From: Ophiodon elongatus
Taxonomy: Eukaryota; Chordata; Actinopteri; Perciformes; Hexagrammidae
Reading direction: 5' to 3'
DNA length: 64,000 bases
NCBI GenBank assembly: GCA_016806645.1
Contig: JACSYO010000469.1
Coordinates: forward strand, 2,172,501-2,236,500
Of this stretch, positions 1 through 24,073 are shown one piece after another. The position numbers were made by a program, and so were the translations under genes. A model generated the notes under the pieces. The model saw nothing but the letters and a program-made list of their open reading frames with translations. It had not been told where the DNA came from and searched no databases. The number at the start of each line of letters is the position of its first letter. Position 1 is the stretch's first letter.

Positions 1-306
1 CCCTCTGTCACGGCTATAATCATCCCAGCACGTAGCTGACGCCGTCTTTCCCCGAGAAAAAAAAATAAGCGCCGCTCGTCATTATGATGTCGTAATACTC
101 ATCATCTAACGTTGCGACTGGGGAGTGACTGAGAGGGACAGAGAGGGCCAGGCATGGATAAGACTGCGAGAGCAGCCAGGCAGCACCCTGTAGACGCATG
201 ATGAATGAGGGTGTCAGCTGTATTCACCCAACTAGCGGCGCCGTCTCTGAGAGGGTTTGGCCCCGTGGGCTGAGACCTGTCTCATTAACCACAGTGATCA
301 TGCCTT

Positions 307-354
<48 letters not shown>

Positions 355-1249
355 AACAAATCATTTTCTATGACATGTGAACCACCAGTTTTTTTTAAAG
401 TTTTTATAATAGCTCTCTCAATGCTTTCAACATGGCCTCACTGCTGGTTTCAAGCCCACCGGGTGCTTGATTGGGGCTATGTTAGGATATTTAGTCATTA
501 GCATTATCTATTTTAACAAAAAAGTTGCAATTTAATAGTTTCAAATGTCACATTTAGAGAAAGGGACTCTCAGGGGCCGACACTGGACCCCACTGTCTTG
601 CTCCCCATTGTTTTGGCGTCCTGCATTATTGATGTGGAACTGACATTTTACACTCGGCTTTTCTGAAGCCACAGCCACAGTGGCTCCACTGTCACCTGCA
701 GCACTGTCTCCACAATAACCACCCTGACACGCTGTCAGGGCCACACGATGAGGCAACATACTGTGTGGGATCCTATTGTATTTGTTAGTGAGTTCACGGT
801 GATGTGCTTCACTCTATTATACTAGTATAGCGTTACATTTTTTTTGTATACACATCGTAAAAGCTACATGCATTCATTACACTGAACACATCACTTGTCT
901 CTCTGATGATTACACATGTCTTTCTTGTTTACATAAATAAGAAAGATGCTCAGCACCTCCTGTATCCACTGTATGTCGGACTGTTGCTCTAGATATGATC
1001 AGTGGCGTGGTTGGCAGTCAGCTCAGGTCAGTCTCTTTGATCCTGTAGTACTACTACACTGTGACGGAAATTATGGCTCCAGGAAATGTGAAAATACTTT
1101 CAGCAAACCTCAAAATCACCCAGTGCAGCTCAACGTGCCATTAAAAGATCTCCAGACCCCAGAGATAAACTGTCAGTCACACTAAGAGTAGTTTCACCCC
1201 TAACAGCTCTCCTCGTGGCTTTGTGGGCCTAATGAAATCTAATTTAAAT
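1..1249. other. Non-coding DNA left of the CpG island
   Basis: No protein-coding exon recognised. It contains an (AG)20 tract at 311-350 and moderate CpG content in the first 250 bases. Short open frames at 541-759 (-) and 946-1185 (+) look like chance. Confidence 0.6.
311..350. repeat. (AG)20 microsatellite
   Basis: Perfect AG dinucleotide run. Confidence 0.97.
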
Positions 1250-1862
1250 GCATAAATATGAAGTCCACGATGTAATGCTGACGCGCCACACGCGAGAGAG
1301 TTGCGAGGGCACCTTTGCGCCCTGGTTTACGAGATCACCGGATCAGTCACGCACTCGGTCCTCTCATCTTGCATGTGTCTGTGCAAGTGGAACAGCTTTT
1401 CATTCACTCGCTCACTCGCAGCTGATGACGGTCCATTATCAACACTGCAACCCGGTCTCCATCTCACCGCCTCGCACGGTGCGCGCACACTAACAGTGTT
1501 TTTTGCTCAGCCCGCGTGCGCGTTACTCTGCCTGGTCCCCTCTAAACCCACAGGAAAGGAGCACAGCCTACCTCGGTTCGCCGTGACAGCTCCGCTCGTC
1601 GACTTGTAGCAGTTGCTGGCAACAATGTGACGCTCGCCGTGGAAATCTCAGTTTGGTGAGCGCAGAAGTTTTGGACGAGTCGGTGACTGAGGGATCACAC
1701 GCGCTGTGTCGGAGCCTGACGGATCTGTGTCTCACACACCACCGAGGAGTGTTTGTGACAACGCCCCAAAACAAAACGGATCCGGTTGATTCGCCGCCGG
1801 GATCGTTAACGCGTGTTAAAGATGTTGCTGTCCAACTCTGCTGTGCGCAACGGGCGCGCTAC

Positions 1863-1897
1863 CTCTCTCTCTCTCTCTCTGCCTCTCTCTCTCTCTG

Positions 1898-1952
<55 letters not shown>
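1863..1952. repeat. (CT)n microsatellite in CpG island
   Basis: A run of about 90 bases of CT with two GCC interruptions. It lies inside the unassigned promoter region and generates false Ser-Leu / Arg-Glu repeat frames on the two strands. Confidence 0.97.
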
Positions 1953-1953
<1 letters not shown>

Positions 1954-1986
1954 GACGTGGTGCCCAAACTAAAGGCTCCCCTAGGA

Positions 1987-1992
1987 CACGTG
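1987..1992. promoter_or_regulatory. E-box CACGTG in the CpG island
   Basis: A perfect CACGTG in the context GACACGTGACC, a USF/MITF/TFEB-type site. It lies just downstream of the (CT)n tract. Confidence 0.4.
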
Positions 1993-2190
1993 ACCAACCC
2001 AGGGGGGACGGGAATAGCTCGAGTTCCCCCACGGCAGCGGCAGCTGTGATCGGTTACACCGCTGCTCCCGCGCCCGTGCAACAAAACCCGGACTGTGCGC
2101 ACCCGCACTCCTCCTCCACCCTCCCCTCCCTCCACCCTTTGGCCTCACGGGGTCGCTGTCATGTTTACGTTACGATCCACTGAAGGCTAG

Positions 2191-15234
<13,044 letters not shown>

Positions 15235-15480
15235 ATTTATGCAGCCCCTTTCTAGTCTTCCGACCACTCGAAGTGCATTACACTACCTGCAACATTTACC
15301 CCTTCACACACACCGACAGCAGAGGCTGCCAAACTGCTCATCGGGATGTAAACTAATGCTCATCTTCGGGAGGGATTTGGGGTTCAATATCTTGCCCAGG
15401 ACACTTTGAAATAAAGACTGGAGGGAAAGAAGTGCCGACCTGCTTTACCTCCTGATCCACAGCCGCCCTAAAGCAAATTA
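15235..15480. repeat. Interspersed repeat (fish type)
   Basis: Contains, in order, phrases typical of a very common teleost repeat: TTCTAGTCTTCCGACCACTC, a CCTTCACACACACCGACAG segment, GGCTGCCAAACTGCTCATC, TTTGGGGTTCAATATCTTGC, CCAGGACACTTTG, and an end with CCTCCTGATCCACAGCCGCC. It is diverged with no coding capacity. The transposon class cannot be fixed from this fragment. Confidence 0.6.
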
Positions 15481-16859
15481 AAGCCTGGGTTCTGATAAAA
15501 GGAAACTAAAAGAAAGCTGATGGGCAACAGTGGTAGATACTGCCATCGAGTCACTACAGGTTTCCTTCGACAGGAAGACAGACTGAGACCTAGCAGAAGA
15601 AAAAAAAAGGAAAAGAGATAAAGCATGGAATTAAAGTTGAATAGTTAGAGAGATGTTACAGGAGAGCACCGGAGAGCCTGAGACCGAGCCTGACAGTCGG
15701 AGGAAAGAGAGTTCAAACCTCCGTTTCCTGACGGTAATTACTTCCCTGGTTTAACTCATGGCCTGAATCTCCTTCGCAGCCAACTAATGCTCACCACTCG
15801 GGTTCGGCGCTGTATGTTCCTGTGATGAGAGATTGCCTGTCGAGTTGTGAGTTGTGCTTTACTTTTTCACAATCCAAGCCTAAGCAGTGGGGCACACTTC
15901 TTAAAGATGACTGGACAGCAAATTTAATCCTCAGAAGGGTGAGTGAAGCTTAGAATTATGTGCCATATCTCACCAGCCAATTGGAGGATTTAAGCCCGTC
16001 TGGCCCCGATGTCTTGGCCAATCACAGCCGGAGGCAGAAGATCAAACGCACATGGGAGAAAGCAGCGGCAAAGAAACGATGCACTATGATATCCATGGTG
16101 TAAGGGAGGGGCTCTATACTGATCTGCAGAACCCCAAAATGTACCTGAAGAAAACATTATTTTACAATGAGATGAGCCAATGTTACATAAATACATAATT
16201 AACATAATAAGTGTATTGTGTTTAATTGAAACACCCAGAAATAATTTTTATGTAGATGTTTATGCCACAGACTGTCCAACTGTAAGTTTTAAAAGCTGTT
16301 CATTTGAATTATATTCAAATATGTATTTATATTTTATCATATTGAGAATATTTTGCACTTGTTTCGATTCACTTCTTCAGCGGTCTATCAAATCAATGCT
16401 GGGTATGCATACATAATGGTTTCATCAGTTTGGTTTGTTCCAACACCTGAAATTCAAATGGAAATTAATTAAATAAATGACACATTACAGAGTGCTCTGG
16501 AAACCAAAGAGACATTTCCCCATTTCTTTTCTCATTTAGCAGTGCATCCTCATTTTCTACAATCTCTGCACCTACACTGCTCTAATTTGCATTGCAGCAC
16601 ACCAACATATCCAAAAGTTGTAAACAGAAATGCTAAGGTTGGTTGAGCATGGTGATGGCCACAAATTGTTTAGTGTAGTAGAAAAACAAGATACTTTCAA
16701 ACTTGAATTAATAATGGTCGTAGTCAAGCTACATCACCCCGAACATCCCTACACCAACACACACAAACACAACAGCAAGTGTTACAAACAATACAAAGGG
16801 GGGCCTCCACATGCAGATGCAAATTAGTAGGCAGACTCTGGTCTCTCATGAAGCTCTAG

Positions 16860-16862
<3 letters not shown>

Positions 16863-16903
<41 letters not shown>
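16863..16903. repeat. (GT)n microsatellite
   Basis: About 40 bases of GT, ending in TGCGTG. Confidence 0.95.
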
Positions 16904-16906
<3 letters not shown>

Positions 16907-16940
16907 ATAGTGATGTGTAAGGATATTCTGTTGGCATACA

Positions 16941-16956
16941 CTGCCCCCTAGTGGCA
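16941..16956 (-). promoter_or_regulatory. CTCF-like motif
   Basis: Read on the - strand the sequence is TGCCACTAGGGGGCAG, closely matching the CTCF core CCASYAGRKGGC. Binding is inferred. Confidence 0.45.
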
Positions 16957-17139
16957 GTACATTGGTGTCACTCAAACAAAGCAAGAATCCACTGAACATG
17001 GATCATTGTCACGTCATTCTACCCTCCTGAATGCCATTTAAAGACCTGGCAACAGAAGGGTTAACTCTGTGTAACTTCTCATGTATATGTTCGCATGTAC
17101 TGATGTGTCGTCTGAAAACTCAAATCAGTTCTCTGTACT

Positions 17140-17530
17140 TCTGACCCCCATGCCTCCATATCCTCCCGCCTTGATTGTTGCAACTCGTTGTATTTCGGTA
17201 TCATCCGGTCTTTGTTTATTCCTTCTCCAACTAGTTCAAAATGCAGCAGCAAGAGTTTTATGAAATGGATTTGCCCCCTCTTACATTTCAGAGCTCCTGT
17301 CTCCATACCACGCTGTCAGAGAACTGAGACCTTCTGACCTTCTGACTTCTGTCTGTCCCAGGATCCAGGACTAAGTGCTCTGGGCACAAGGCCTTCCCTA
17401 TCGTTGTCCCAAAACTATAAAATTCTCTTCCACCCACCATTTGACTCCCTCCCACTATTGAGCTCTTCAAGTTATCTTAAAACACACCCGTACTCATTAG
17501 CTGTGAACTGTTCCCAACTTAACCAGCTCA
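17140..17530 (+). mobile_element. Decayed LINE 3' end (L2/Rex1-like reverse transcriptase C terminus)
   Basis: One + frame reads DCCNSLYFG and another, after a frameshift, reads LQLVQNAAARVL. Together they match the conserved 'LDYCNSLY...LQLVQNAAARLL' region near the end of fish non-LTR reverse transcriptases. Downstream DNA retains further traces of the C-terminal segment, such as a sequence similar to the 'LWNSLP' region. Frames are broken by indels and stops, so it is inactive. It is followed at 17584 by an ATT microsatellite, as 5'-truncated LINE copies often are. The exact clade is uncertain. Confidence 0.7.
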
Positions 17531-17583
17531 GGTATGTCTGTCTCTGTCGGTCTGTGTTGTTACTATGACCATGTGCCTTTACT

Positions 17584-17697
17584 GTTATTATTATTATTAT
17601 TAAAATGATGATTATTATTATTATTAAAATGATTATTATTATTATTATTATTTAAATGAGTATTATTATTATTATTATTAAAATTATTATTATTAGT
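17584..17697. repeat. (ATT)n microsatellite, interrupted
   Basis: Blocks of ATT separated by AAATGA-type interruptions, immediately after the LINE remnant and possibly grown from its 3' tail. The poly-Asn frame on the - strand is an artefact. Confidence 0.9.
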
Positions 17698-18065
17698 ATA
17701 TGACACAGGGTCAACAAAACAAACCTTTGCACATCTCCATGCAATCCAAACAGTCTGAGCTACAGCACCTACATGGGCAGAGATCATTAATGTTGTTTCA
17801 GTTGCCAAAAAGGGGCAGTATAAGAGATATGTGAGAAACTTTGGCTGGTAGATTGGTGTACAATCATAATTACTCTATTGATAAAGGAGATCAAATCAGC
17901 TTATTTGCATTGCTTGTGAGAAGATAACATTAAGAGAAACAAATCAAGGTTCAGTTCATAGATATTTGAGGATACTCTCTTCTGTACAACTGGGCAAAGG
18001 TAGACTTTGTCCACAGCCGTTGACCGGGCCACCTTTCTGATTTTCAGCAGAGTAAACTTGAACAA

Positions 18066-18087
18066 ATATATATATATATATATATAT
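18066..18087. repeat. (TA)n microsatellite
   Basis: About 11 TA units. Confidence 0.9.
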
Positions 18088-19440
18088 CAGTTACATAAAG
18101 TTCTTCCTTCAAAGTGCATTTATTTTGGAATATTGTCTTGCTTGTAGATACCTGCATTGTGCACAGATAACTACAAGATCTTAATTCCAGCTAAAAAAAT
18201 TATATTTTGTTTTTAATTTGTCAAGAAAAAGCTGGAACATTTCCAACAGGAAAAACAAATCTTTTGAAAACCTTCTTATCGCTATTTTGCAGTGCTGCCT
18301 TGGTGTGACTGAGGAGAGAGAATGACCCAGTCGAGGAGATCGTCTGGGCTTTTTGAGATCAACTCTGTGAGAGCATTTATGGCAAATGACCCAGTTAGCG
18401 CTGGCATCGAGATATTCCCACCTGTTCACACAAGACACAGCTCCATCAACGTTTCTTTCAGTGACAGACAGACGTGATTGGTTCCCTTCTTGTTGAAGGT
18501 ATGCCGAACAGCAACGTGTGAGAATTACAATCCCTGTACTGCATATAGCAGTGCTCATCTGCTGCTGGACTTCATAACCTCCTGTTGATACCACTTTTGG
18601 CCTTTCATGTTATGTAAAGGGACTGGATTCTCTTTTTTGCCTGAAGTTGGCAGGCTAAAGCACTGTTTTCTTTGCAAATTTCAGTATAATTCAACTGGCC
18701 TTCACATCGCCCGAGGCACTTATATTTGTATCACCTAAACTGGGACGCTACTTGTGTGCCCTGAAACTTCCTTTCTCACAAACTGGTTGGAAATGAGAAT
18801 ATATTATTTGTCTTGTCTTCTGAAAGGCAGTAGTTTTAATGCCTGGGAAGTGTTGTGTTGTTAAAGCAAAGAATATACTGTAGAGGAATCCGTCATATTC
18901 AGCTAAAGTTATAGGGGAAGACATTAAATTGGCTTTGGCTCACCCTGATCATGACTTTATAACCGGCAGCCTATAAAAACTCATTCCAATAAACAAGTCC
19001 ACTTCTCAAAAGTTCCTGGGCACTAGGAAATTAACTGAATACAACTGGTGCAGCTGAAGGTGTAAGTTCACCTGTACTACATCAGTGCCAACCCATACAC
19101 ATTCAAGTTGCCCTTTTCAAACTAAGCTCTCTGGCAGAGCTTAATGAGGTTCCTGAACTTTAAGCAGAGGAAACAACATCCTGAAGTTTGGTTAGGCGGT
19201 TTAAAAGACTTACAGTAAATAACCCATACGGCCATTTTCATTGCACTCTAAAAGGCTGAAAAACAAACTCTCCTTATTGGTTACAGTCCGTATTTATATG
19301 TTAGCCTTCATTGGGCTTTAGTTAAGCTTCAGTAAGGATAATTTAGAGTCTGCACATTTAAGTTGCTCATGTTGTTGAAAAAAAATAATTGCAATTATAG
19401 TGATAATGATTGTATATGACACTATTCTGCAGCCATTCAT

Positions 19441-19480
19441 CATTATTATTATTATTATTATTATTATTAATAATAATAAA
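19441..19480. repeat. (ATT)n switching to (AAT)n
   Basis: ATT units followed directly by TAA/AAT units, giving a self-complementary AT-rich tract. Confidence 0.9.
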
Positions 19481-20854
19481 TCGTTTGATAAATAGATAAG
19501 TATTGTTACATCATCAGCAACACATGGCCCCTATCACTTGTTTGCATGCAAACTGCACATGAGAGCGAAACGTGTTCGTGTGTCGTGTGGCCTGACTGAA
19601 CTTATCAGTGTTATTTGGATAGATTTTAGGAATGTGCCACTGATACTGAAGCAATAAGCTTTCACTGTCCTGGTTTCACTGACCTATTTCAGACAGCTGG
19701 GGGAGTCCGTCTGTTCATGTCACGTCCACATTTTCAAGTCCACATAATTTAGCTCAGTGCCGTCTGCATTTCTGGAGACAAACAAAAAACTCCAAAAACA
19801 AGCTTCCAGAGAACCAAGATCAATATGCATTACACACATTTGCAGCTGCCAGCAGGTTTAAAATTTAAATTTAAATGAGAAGTCCACACAGAATCCCACA
19901 TAGTGAAAATTATGCTGCTACACAGTTCTCAATAGTGTGTAACCTTCAAGCGTTTTGCACCTCCGCAAACCCCCAATGAGTGGTGTCAAAGCAGTGTTTT
20001 CCATCAGCTGTCAAAGTCATAACACCTGCAGTGATGTCCCCGATTGGTTCAGCCCAATTTATTCAGTGCAGATTAACCCCTTGAATATGTATTATTCCTA
20101 TTCCTATTTATTATTCATATTTATCATTCCTATGTGTGATCATCCTGGTCCGTCCTCGTAATGTAGACGTGTCCTCAGATCTCAGAGGCTACTGTGACTG
20201 TCCTGCCACCGGCAGTTGGTTTTCAGTTGAGTGTTCTGTTGTTAGTAGCAACCACCACTGGCACCATTCCAGCAGTTTAACTGGCATGACTGCAGCCAAT
20301 TTCTTTTGTCAAGAATCTTTTATTTACTCCCCAAATGCCCCAGCTGGACCATTATAGGCTCTTTTTCAAATTGTTTTTGTGATTGTTGATTTGAGATTCA
20401 GTTTTCTGCCAACCAAGCCAGCAGTTACCTGTGTGAAGCTGCTGTGTTGCTAATGCCACATTCTAAGTAAGTGCTGGTCCAACTGTTATATGTTTTACTC
20501 TCTTTAACTTTACTCTTGTGGACACTAACGTTACATGCACGTGTGCTTGAGTAATTACTGTGTTGTACTTCTTAATTTAAAAGAAAAATGGCCAAATTTA
20601 CAAACATAACAGGTTTCTCATAAAGGTTAAATCCAATTATTGACTTCTTAGATAAAACACAAATGAATACAAATAGTAATCATGGACAGCTTTTTAAATA
20701 TTGAATGCAGTGTGTACCTCATGTGTACCTCCCACATGAGCTCAGTCAACCACCTTTTACCCTACCTTTTCTTTAGTAGAGAGTGTTTGCCCTATAGGCT
20801 AATAACGCTCACAGAAGGGGGTTCCACTTACATCAGTGGCTATTCTAACAGATT

Positions 20855-20868
20855 CCCTCTAGAGGGCA
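20855..20868 (+). promoter_or_regulatory. CTCF-like motif
   Basis: CCTCTAGAGGGCAG matches the CTCF core CCASYAGRKGGC with one mismatch (T for A at position 3). Binding is inferred. Confidence 0.3.
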
Positions 20869-21399
20869 GCCTCTACCCAAATCAGTCCTCAGCCCCGTCC
20901 TTCCAAATGCAGCACTCCCGCTGCCCGAGGACATCATTACACACTCAATAAAGCAATAGTCAGTCATTTTCTCTGCTTAATTGATCCCACTGCTTCCCAA
21001 TAATGCGTGGTGTGACATCTTTTACTGCAGCAGCATGCCTCAGAGTGCAAATTGCTATATTGTAATTATCTTGTTGTTTTGTTCTTGCATGACCAACCAT
21101 CTGTAGGCAGCACGCAGTAGACTTGTTGGTCAGCGGCCGAGGTCAGGGGCTCAGCAGTGCATTCCTCCCGGAGCTGTCTGTAGGGCTGTAATGACATTGT
21201 CCCGGTATTTATCAGGGCTTGTGAAACACTCGTCTGGAGGACAAGAACACAGCATGCTCTTACATAACCCGAAACAGTTTGGGAACAAATATGGAAAATG
21301 ACAAAATCGTGAACAAACACAAGGCAGGCCTGATAAGGTAATGTTTATGTTTACCATGCAAGTTGAGAGCACAGTGTCAGTCCCTCTCTCTCTCAGTCA

Positions 21400-21400
<1 letters not shown>

Positions 21401-21459
<59 letters not shown>
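21401..21459. repeat. (AC)n microsatellite
   Basis: About 58 bases of uninterrupted AC. Confidence 0.97.
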
Positions 21460-21461
<2 letters not shown>

Positions 21462-21604
21462 GATACTAATGACACTAATGTGCATTACACACTACATATT
21501 TATTGAGACAATAACTTGAATTGGTACAAAAAAACACATTATAGTAAAACATAAAGCACTAAACAACAAGCATTGCCATCTATATTGATTGCAATCCATT
21601 AATC

Positions 21605-21850
21605 TATTAAGCTAAACCTGTGCAGGGCTGCAGGGGGCTGGAGCCCGGCACACCCAGGACAGGTCGCTAGTCTATCTCACAACTACCACAGACATTCACA
21701 GTCACATCAACTATAACTACAATCCTACAATTTAGAGTTTCCAATTTGACGAACCAGAGCACCCAAAGGAAACCCAGTCGGGGAGAACATGCCCCACAAG
21801 GCCCCACAACCCACAACCCTCTAGCTGCAAGGTGGCAGTACCAAACTATG
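21605..21850. repeat. Interspersed repeat (fish type)
   Basis: Carries the ordered phrases GGGGGCTGGAGCC, CCAGGACAGGTCGC, TAGTCTATC, CATTCACAGTCACA, TTTAGAGTTTCCAAT, CAGAGCACCC, AAGGAAACCCA and GGGGAGAACATGC, the signature of an abundant teleost repeat. It is diverged and non-coding. Confidence 0.6.
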
Positions 21851-22382
21851 CACCACTAACAAGTTATTTAAGGAAAATCTTTTACTTTCTTAATTTGCTG
21901 TGACTCCTCATACCTATTCACAGTCAATTCTAAAGCAAAATAACTTTATTTAATTGCATGATGAATTGGCCTATGCTGAATCATCAGAATAATCAGAATT
22001 CTGATTATAATGCTTCTGTTGAATCTATAAAACATATTCAATAGAGGCAGGCAAAATGGATAAAAGCACATAAGCTCAACAAAAAAACTATTTCCCTTAT
22101 TTTCAAAAGCATGTAAAATGCAATGCTTTCAACTCCCATCACACATTTTCACAAATTAGCATGACAGAGATGTAATCGTGTCTTTGTGTGTGTTCCTGCA
22201 GCCGCTCTCACTCAGCCACTCCTTGTGCTGTCAGCATGGCAGGGTGGAGTTGGCGGAGCTGCACATGTTTCAAGTATGCTCTGAAGCTTCACTCCCTCTC
22301 TGTCTATCTGCCTTCCCCTAAATGCGTGCATTGCTAAGCTGAAACCCAAAAGAGGAGGGCCCTGGGTGTGTAACCAGCTATG
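21851..22382. other. Non-coding DNA upstream of the long-form promoter
   Basis: AT-rich, then a transition near 22190 to GC-richer sequence. May include distal promoter elements; none identified. Confidence 0.5.
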
Positions 22383-22977
22383 CTTTTTACCAATCAAAGG
22401 GGTTTCCACACCCTCTGACTCCCTCCCTCCCTTTTTGTTCAGTCTCTAGCCACACCAACCAAAGAAAAAAAAAAAAAAGTGCAGGAAAAAAAAAGTGATA
22501 AGCAGCAAGCAGCTTCTGGGTTTTGCTTTCAAGCTCACTCCTGCTGAATCGGCGTGAGTGAGTGTGTCTGTGTGTGTGTGTGTGTGTGCGTGCGTGTGTG
22601 TGTGGGGCGTTTACTCTTTCTCCTGCCACAGTAGCAACACATTGCAGCAGCGTCTGCCCCGAACAAAAGGCTAAACGCAGCAGAGCCACAGGAGGAGAAA
22701 CTCAGGGATAGAAGCAGGCAGAGTAGCCCAGCGTGACTGCACCTCTCAGCGGGGAACTCAACCTGCCATTTAGCCTTCCTGGTCCCGGAGTGGAGACACT
22801 AGACCAGCCCAGGCTGCCTGTCTGTCTCTCTGAGCAGAGCAAAACACCCTGTTAGTGTTTTGTCTGTTACTTTGGCTTTCTTTCATACACTTCAGTCTCT
22901 GTAATCCTTTACTGAGATTCCTGCACCTGCCCTTCATCACCCGGGCGTCCGTCCTTTTCGTCCACCTGTCCTGAGAG
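22383..22977 (+). promoter_or_regulatory. Promoter-proximal region and 5' leader of the long isoform
   Basis: About 595 bases without a single ATG before the L-GILZ start, consistent with an efficiently scanned leader. A CCAAT box lies at 22390-22394 with a CCACACCC (KLF-type) box shortly after, then pyrimidine-rich sequence, an A-tract and a (TG)n tract at 22564-22606. A weak glucocorticoid-element-like sequence, AAAACAnnnTGTTAG (9 of 12 consensus bases), is at 22841-22855. No convincing TATA box is visible and the transcription start cannot be fixed from sequence alone. Confidence 0.6.
22564..22606. repeat. (TG)n tract in the long-form leader/promoter
   Basis: TG repeat with TGCG interruptions, about 40 bases, about 370 bases upstream of the start codon. 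Confidence 0.9.
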
Positions 22978-23312
22978 ATGTCAGACGATGACTGCCTCTC
23001 GCCCATCGGCCTGGACTGTTGCAGTTGCTGCCTGGACCTGGCCAATGGCTATGATATCTCCATGGCCAGCAGTCCGGGCCTCACTACTACTGGGGGCCTA
23101 CCAGGAAGCCCCACCAGCCCCACTGTCAACCACTTCCGCCAACTCCGCAGCCAGCTGATGTACCAGAACCTGAACACGGACAAGCTGAACAACATCATGA
23201 GGCAGGACTCCCTGGAATCCGTGGTGAGGGACCCCTGCTTCCTGCTGAACGAGGGGATCTGCAACAGCAACATTGACCAGACCATGCTGTCTATCCTGCT
23301 CTTCTTTCACAG
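22978..23312 (+). CDS. tsc22d3: tsc22d3 exon 1 of the long isoform (L-GILZ / OSTF1 type)
   Basis: Codes for residues 1-111 plus two bases (AG) of a Ser codon completed by exon 2. The N terminus has the L-GILZ layout: a Cys-rich stretch (LDCCSCCLDL, about residues 12-21), a Gly/Ser/Pro/Thr-rich variable linker (about 30-42), then a highly conserved block with NFRQL, NLNTDKLN, IMRQDSLE, a DPC-x-LxNEGICN segment and IDQTMLSILLFFH. This block is diagnostic of the TSC22D3 long form; its function is less defined than that of the zipper. The donor is AG|GTATGT at 23313. The start is the first ATG after nearly 600 ATG-free bases and has a purine at -3. If read through, the frame stops 22 bases into the intron, so the exon depends on splicing. 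The variable linker is longer than the human one as I recall it. Confidence 0.95.
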
Positions 23313-24058
23313 GTATGTTTGTTTGCTCAGCTGACAGGTACATGCTTATCTGATAAGAGTACGACTGAATACAGAGGTTTATGTCATTAGGACATGGAAT
23401 TTGAACTTGTCCTGAAAGTTGTTCTTCACTTCTCTTTGGAACATTTAGTACAAAGTCCACCTTTTCACTTCTGCATTTGCATATGTATCGAATCACAATA
23501 CGAGTGCTGCTTCAGAATCATGTTTTGCTGAAATGTACCAGATGGCTAACGATGGCTAATCAGGATTCTCTGATCAGCACTTCTTCTAAAAAAAGCTGAC
23601 ATAAGTGTTTAAAGTTATGGATTAAGTTTAGGATAGGACGAGGGCGTTCGTTTTGATCGTGTTCCGAAATTAATTTCAGATAAGACTCTGCGACAGCACA
23701 TTATCACTTCATAAGAAAGTGTAGAGCAACATAGTGAGATTTAAATGGAGAAGGTCAGGTGGAAATTTGGCGTTCTATGTCGAAAAACCTCAAACTTTAT
23801 GTTTTTTTTACTTTTCCTTACTTCACATCTAAAGCAAATTGAATATGGATTCAAAACATACAACAATGTCCGGATATTTATGCACACAGTCTTTTTACAT
23901 CTACACAATCCACGTCTTTTCATGCAGCATATTTGATGTTACACGACGTGACACTGACAATGATATAAGTATTAACACTGTAATGAGTTTTCCTTTAGTG
24001 AGGCTATTCAGTTCAAGGACACACGTTCATATTTGTAAGACATATTTTAACTCTGAAG

Positions 24059-24073
24059 AAGACATGTTGTTCC
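24059..24073 (+). promoter_or_regulatory. Glucocorticoid-response-element-like sequence
   Basis: AAGACAtgtTGTTCC: a perfect TGTTCC right half and a 4-of-6 left half at the correct 3-base spacing, about 750 bases into the intron after the long-form exon. Suggestive because GILZ is a glucocorticoid target, but such matches occur by chance. Confidence 0.3.

Larger units (their letters stand above)
1250..2190. promoter_or_regulatory. CpG island, unassigned promoter
   Basis: Counting by eye, roughly fifty CpGs lie between 1261 and 1860, and high density continues after a (CT)n tract up to about 2190. A CACGTG E-box is at 1987-1992. A donor-like TTG|GTGAGC lies near 1656. The open frames here (for example + strand 1653-2183 and - strand 1806-2135) run through the CT repeat and resemble no known protein. 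It may be a promoter for a neighbouring gene leftward on the - strand, or a distal non-coding first exon on the + strand. Confidence 0.6.
15481..17139. other. Non-coding DNA with a (GT)n tract and CTCF-like motif
   Basis: No gene recognised. Holds the (GT)n at 16863-16903 and a CTCF-like sequence at 16941-16956. Confidence 0.55.
17698..21400. other. Non-coding DNA with small AT repeats
   Basis: No gene recognised. Contains (TA)n at 18066-18087, an (ATT)n/(AAT)n tract at 19441-19480, and a CTCF-like motif near 20855. The 137-codon frame at 18181-18594 (-) has no known domain. Confidence 0.55.

Noticed and set aside
1653..2183. 176-codon + frame and opposing 109-codon - frame across the CT repeat
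   Set aside because: Both are made largely of Ser-Leu or Arg-Glu repeats translated from the microsatellite; the flanking residues match no known family.
17563..17808. Poly-Asn frame on the - strand
   Set aside because: Translation of the ATT microsatellite.
20718..20740. Short hairpin CTCATGTG / CACATGAG
   Set aside because: An 8-bp stem with a 7-base loop is not unusual at this length of sequence.
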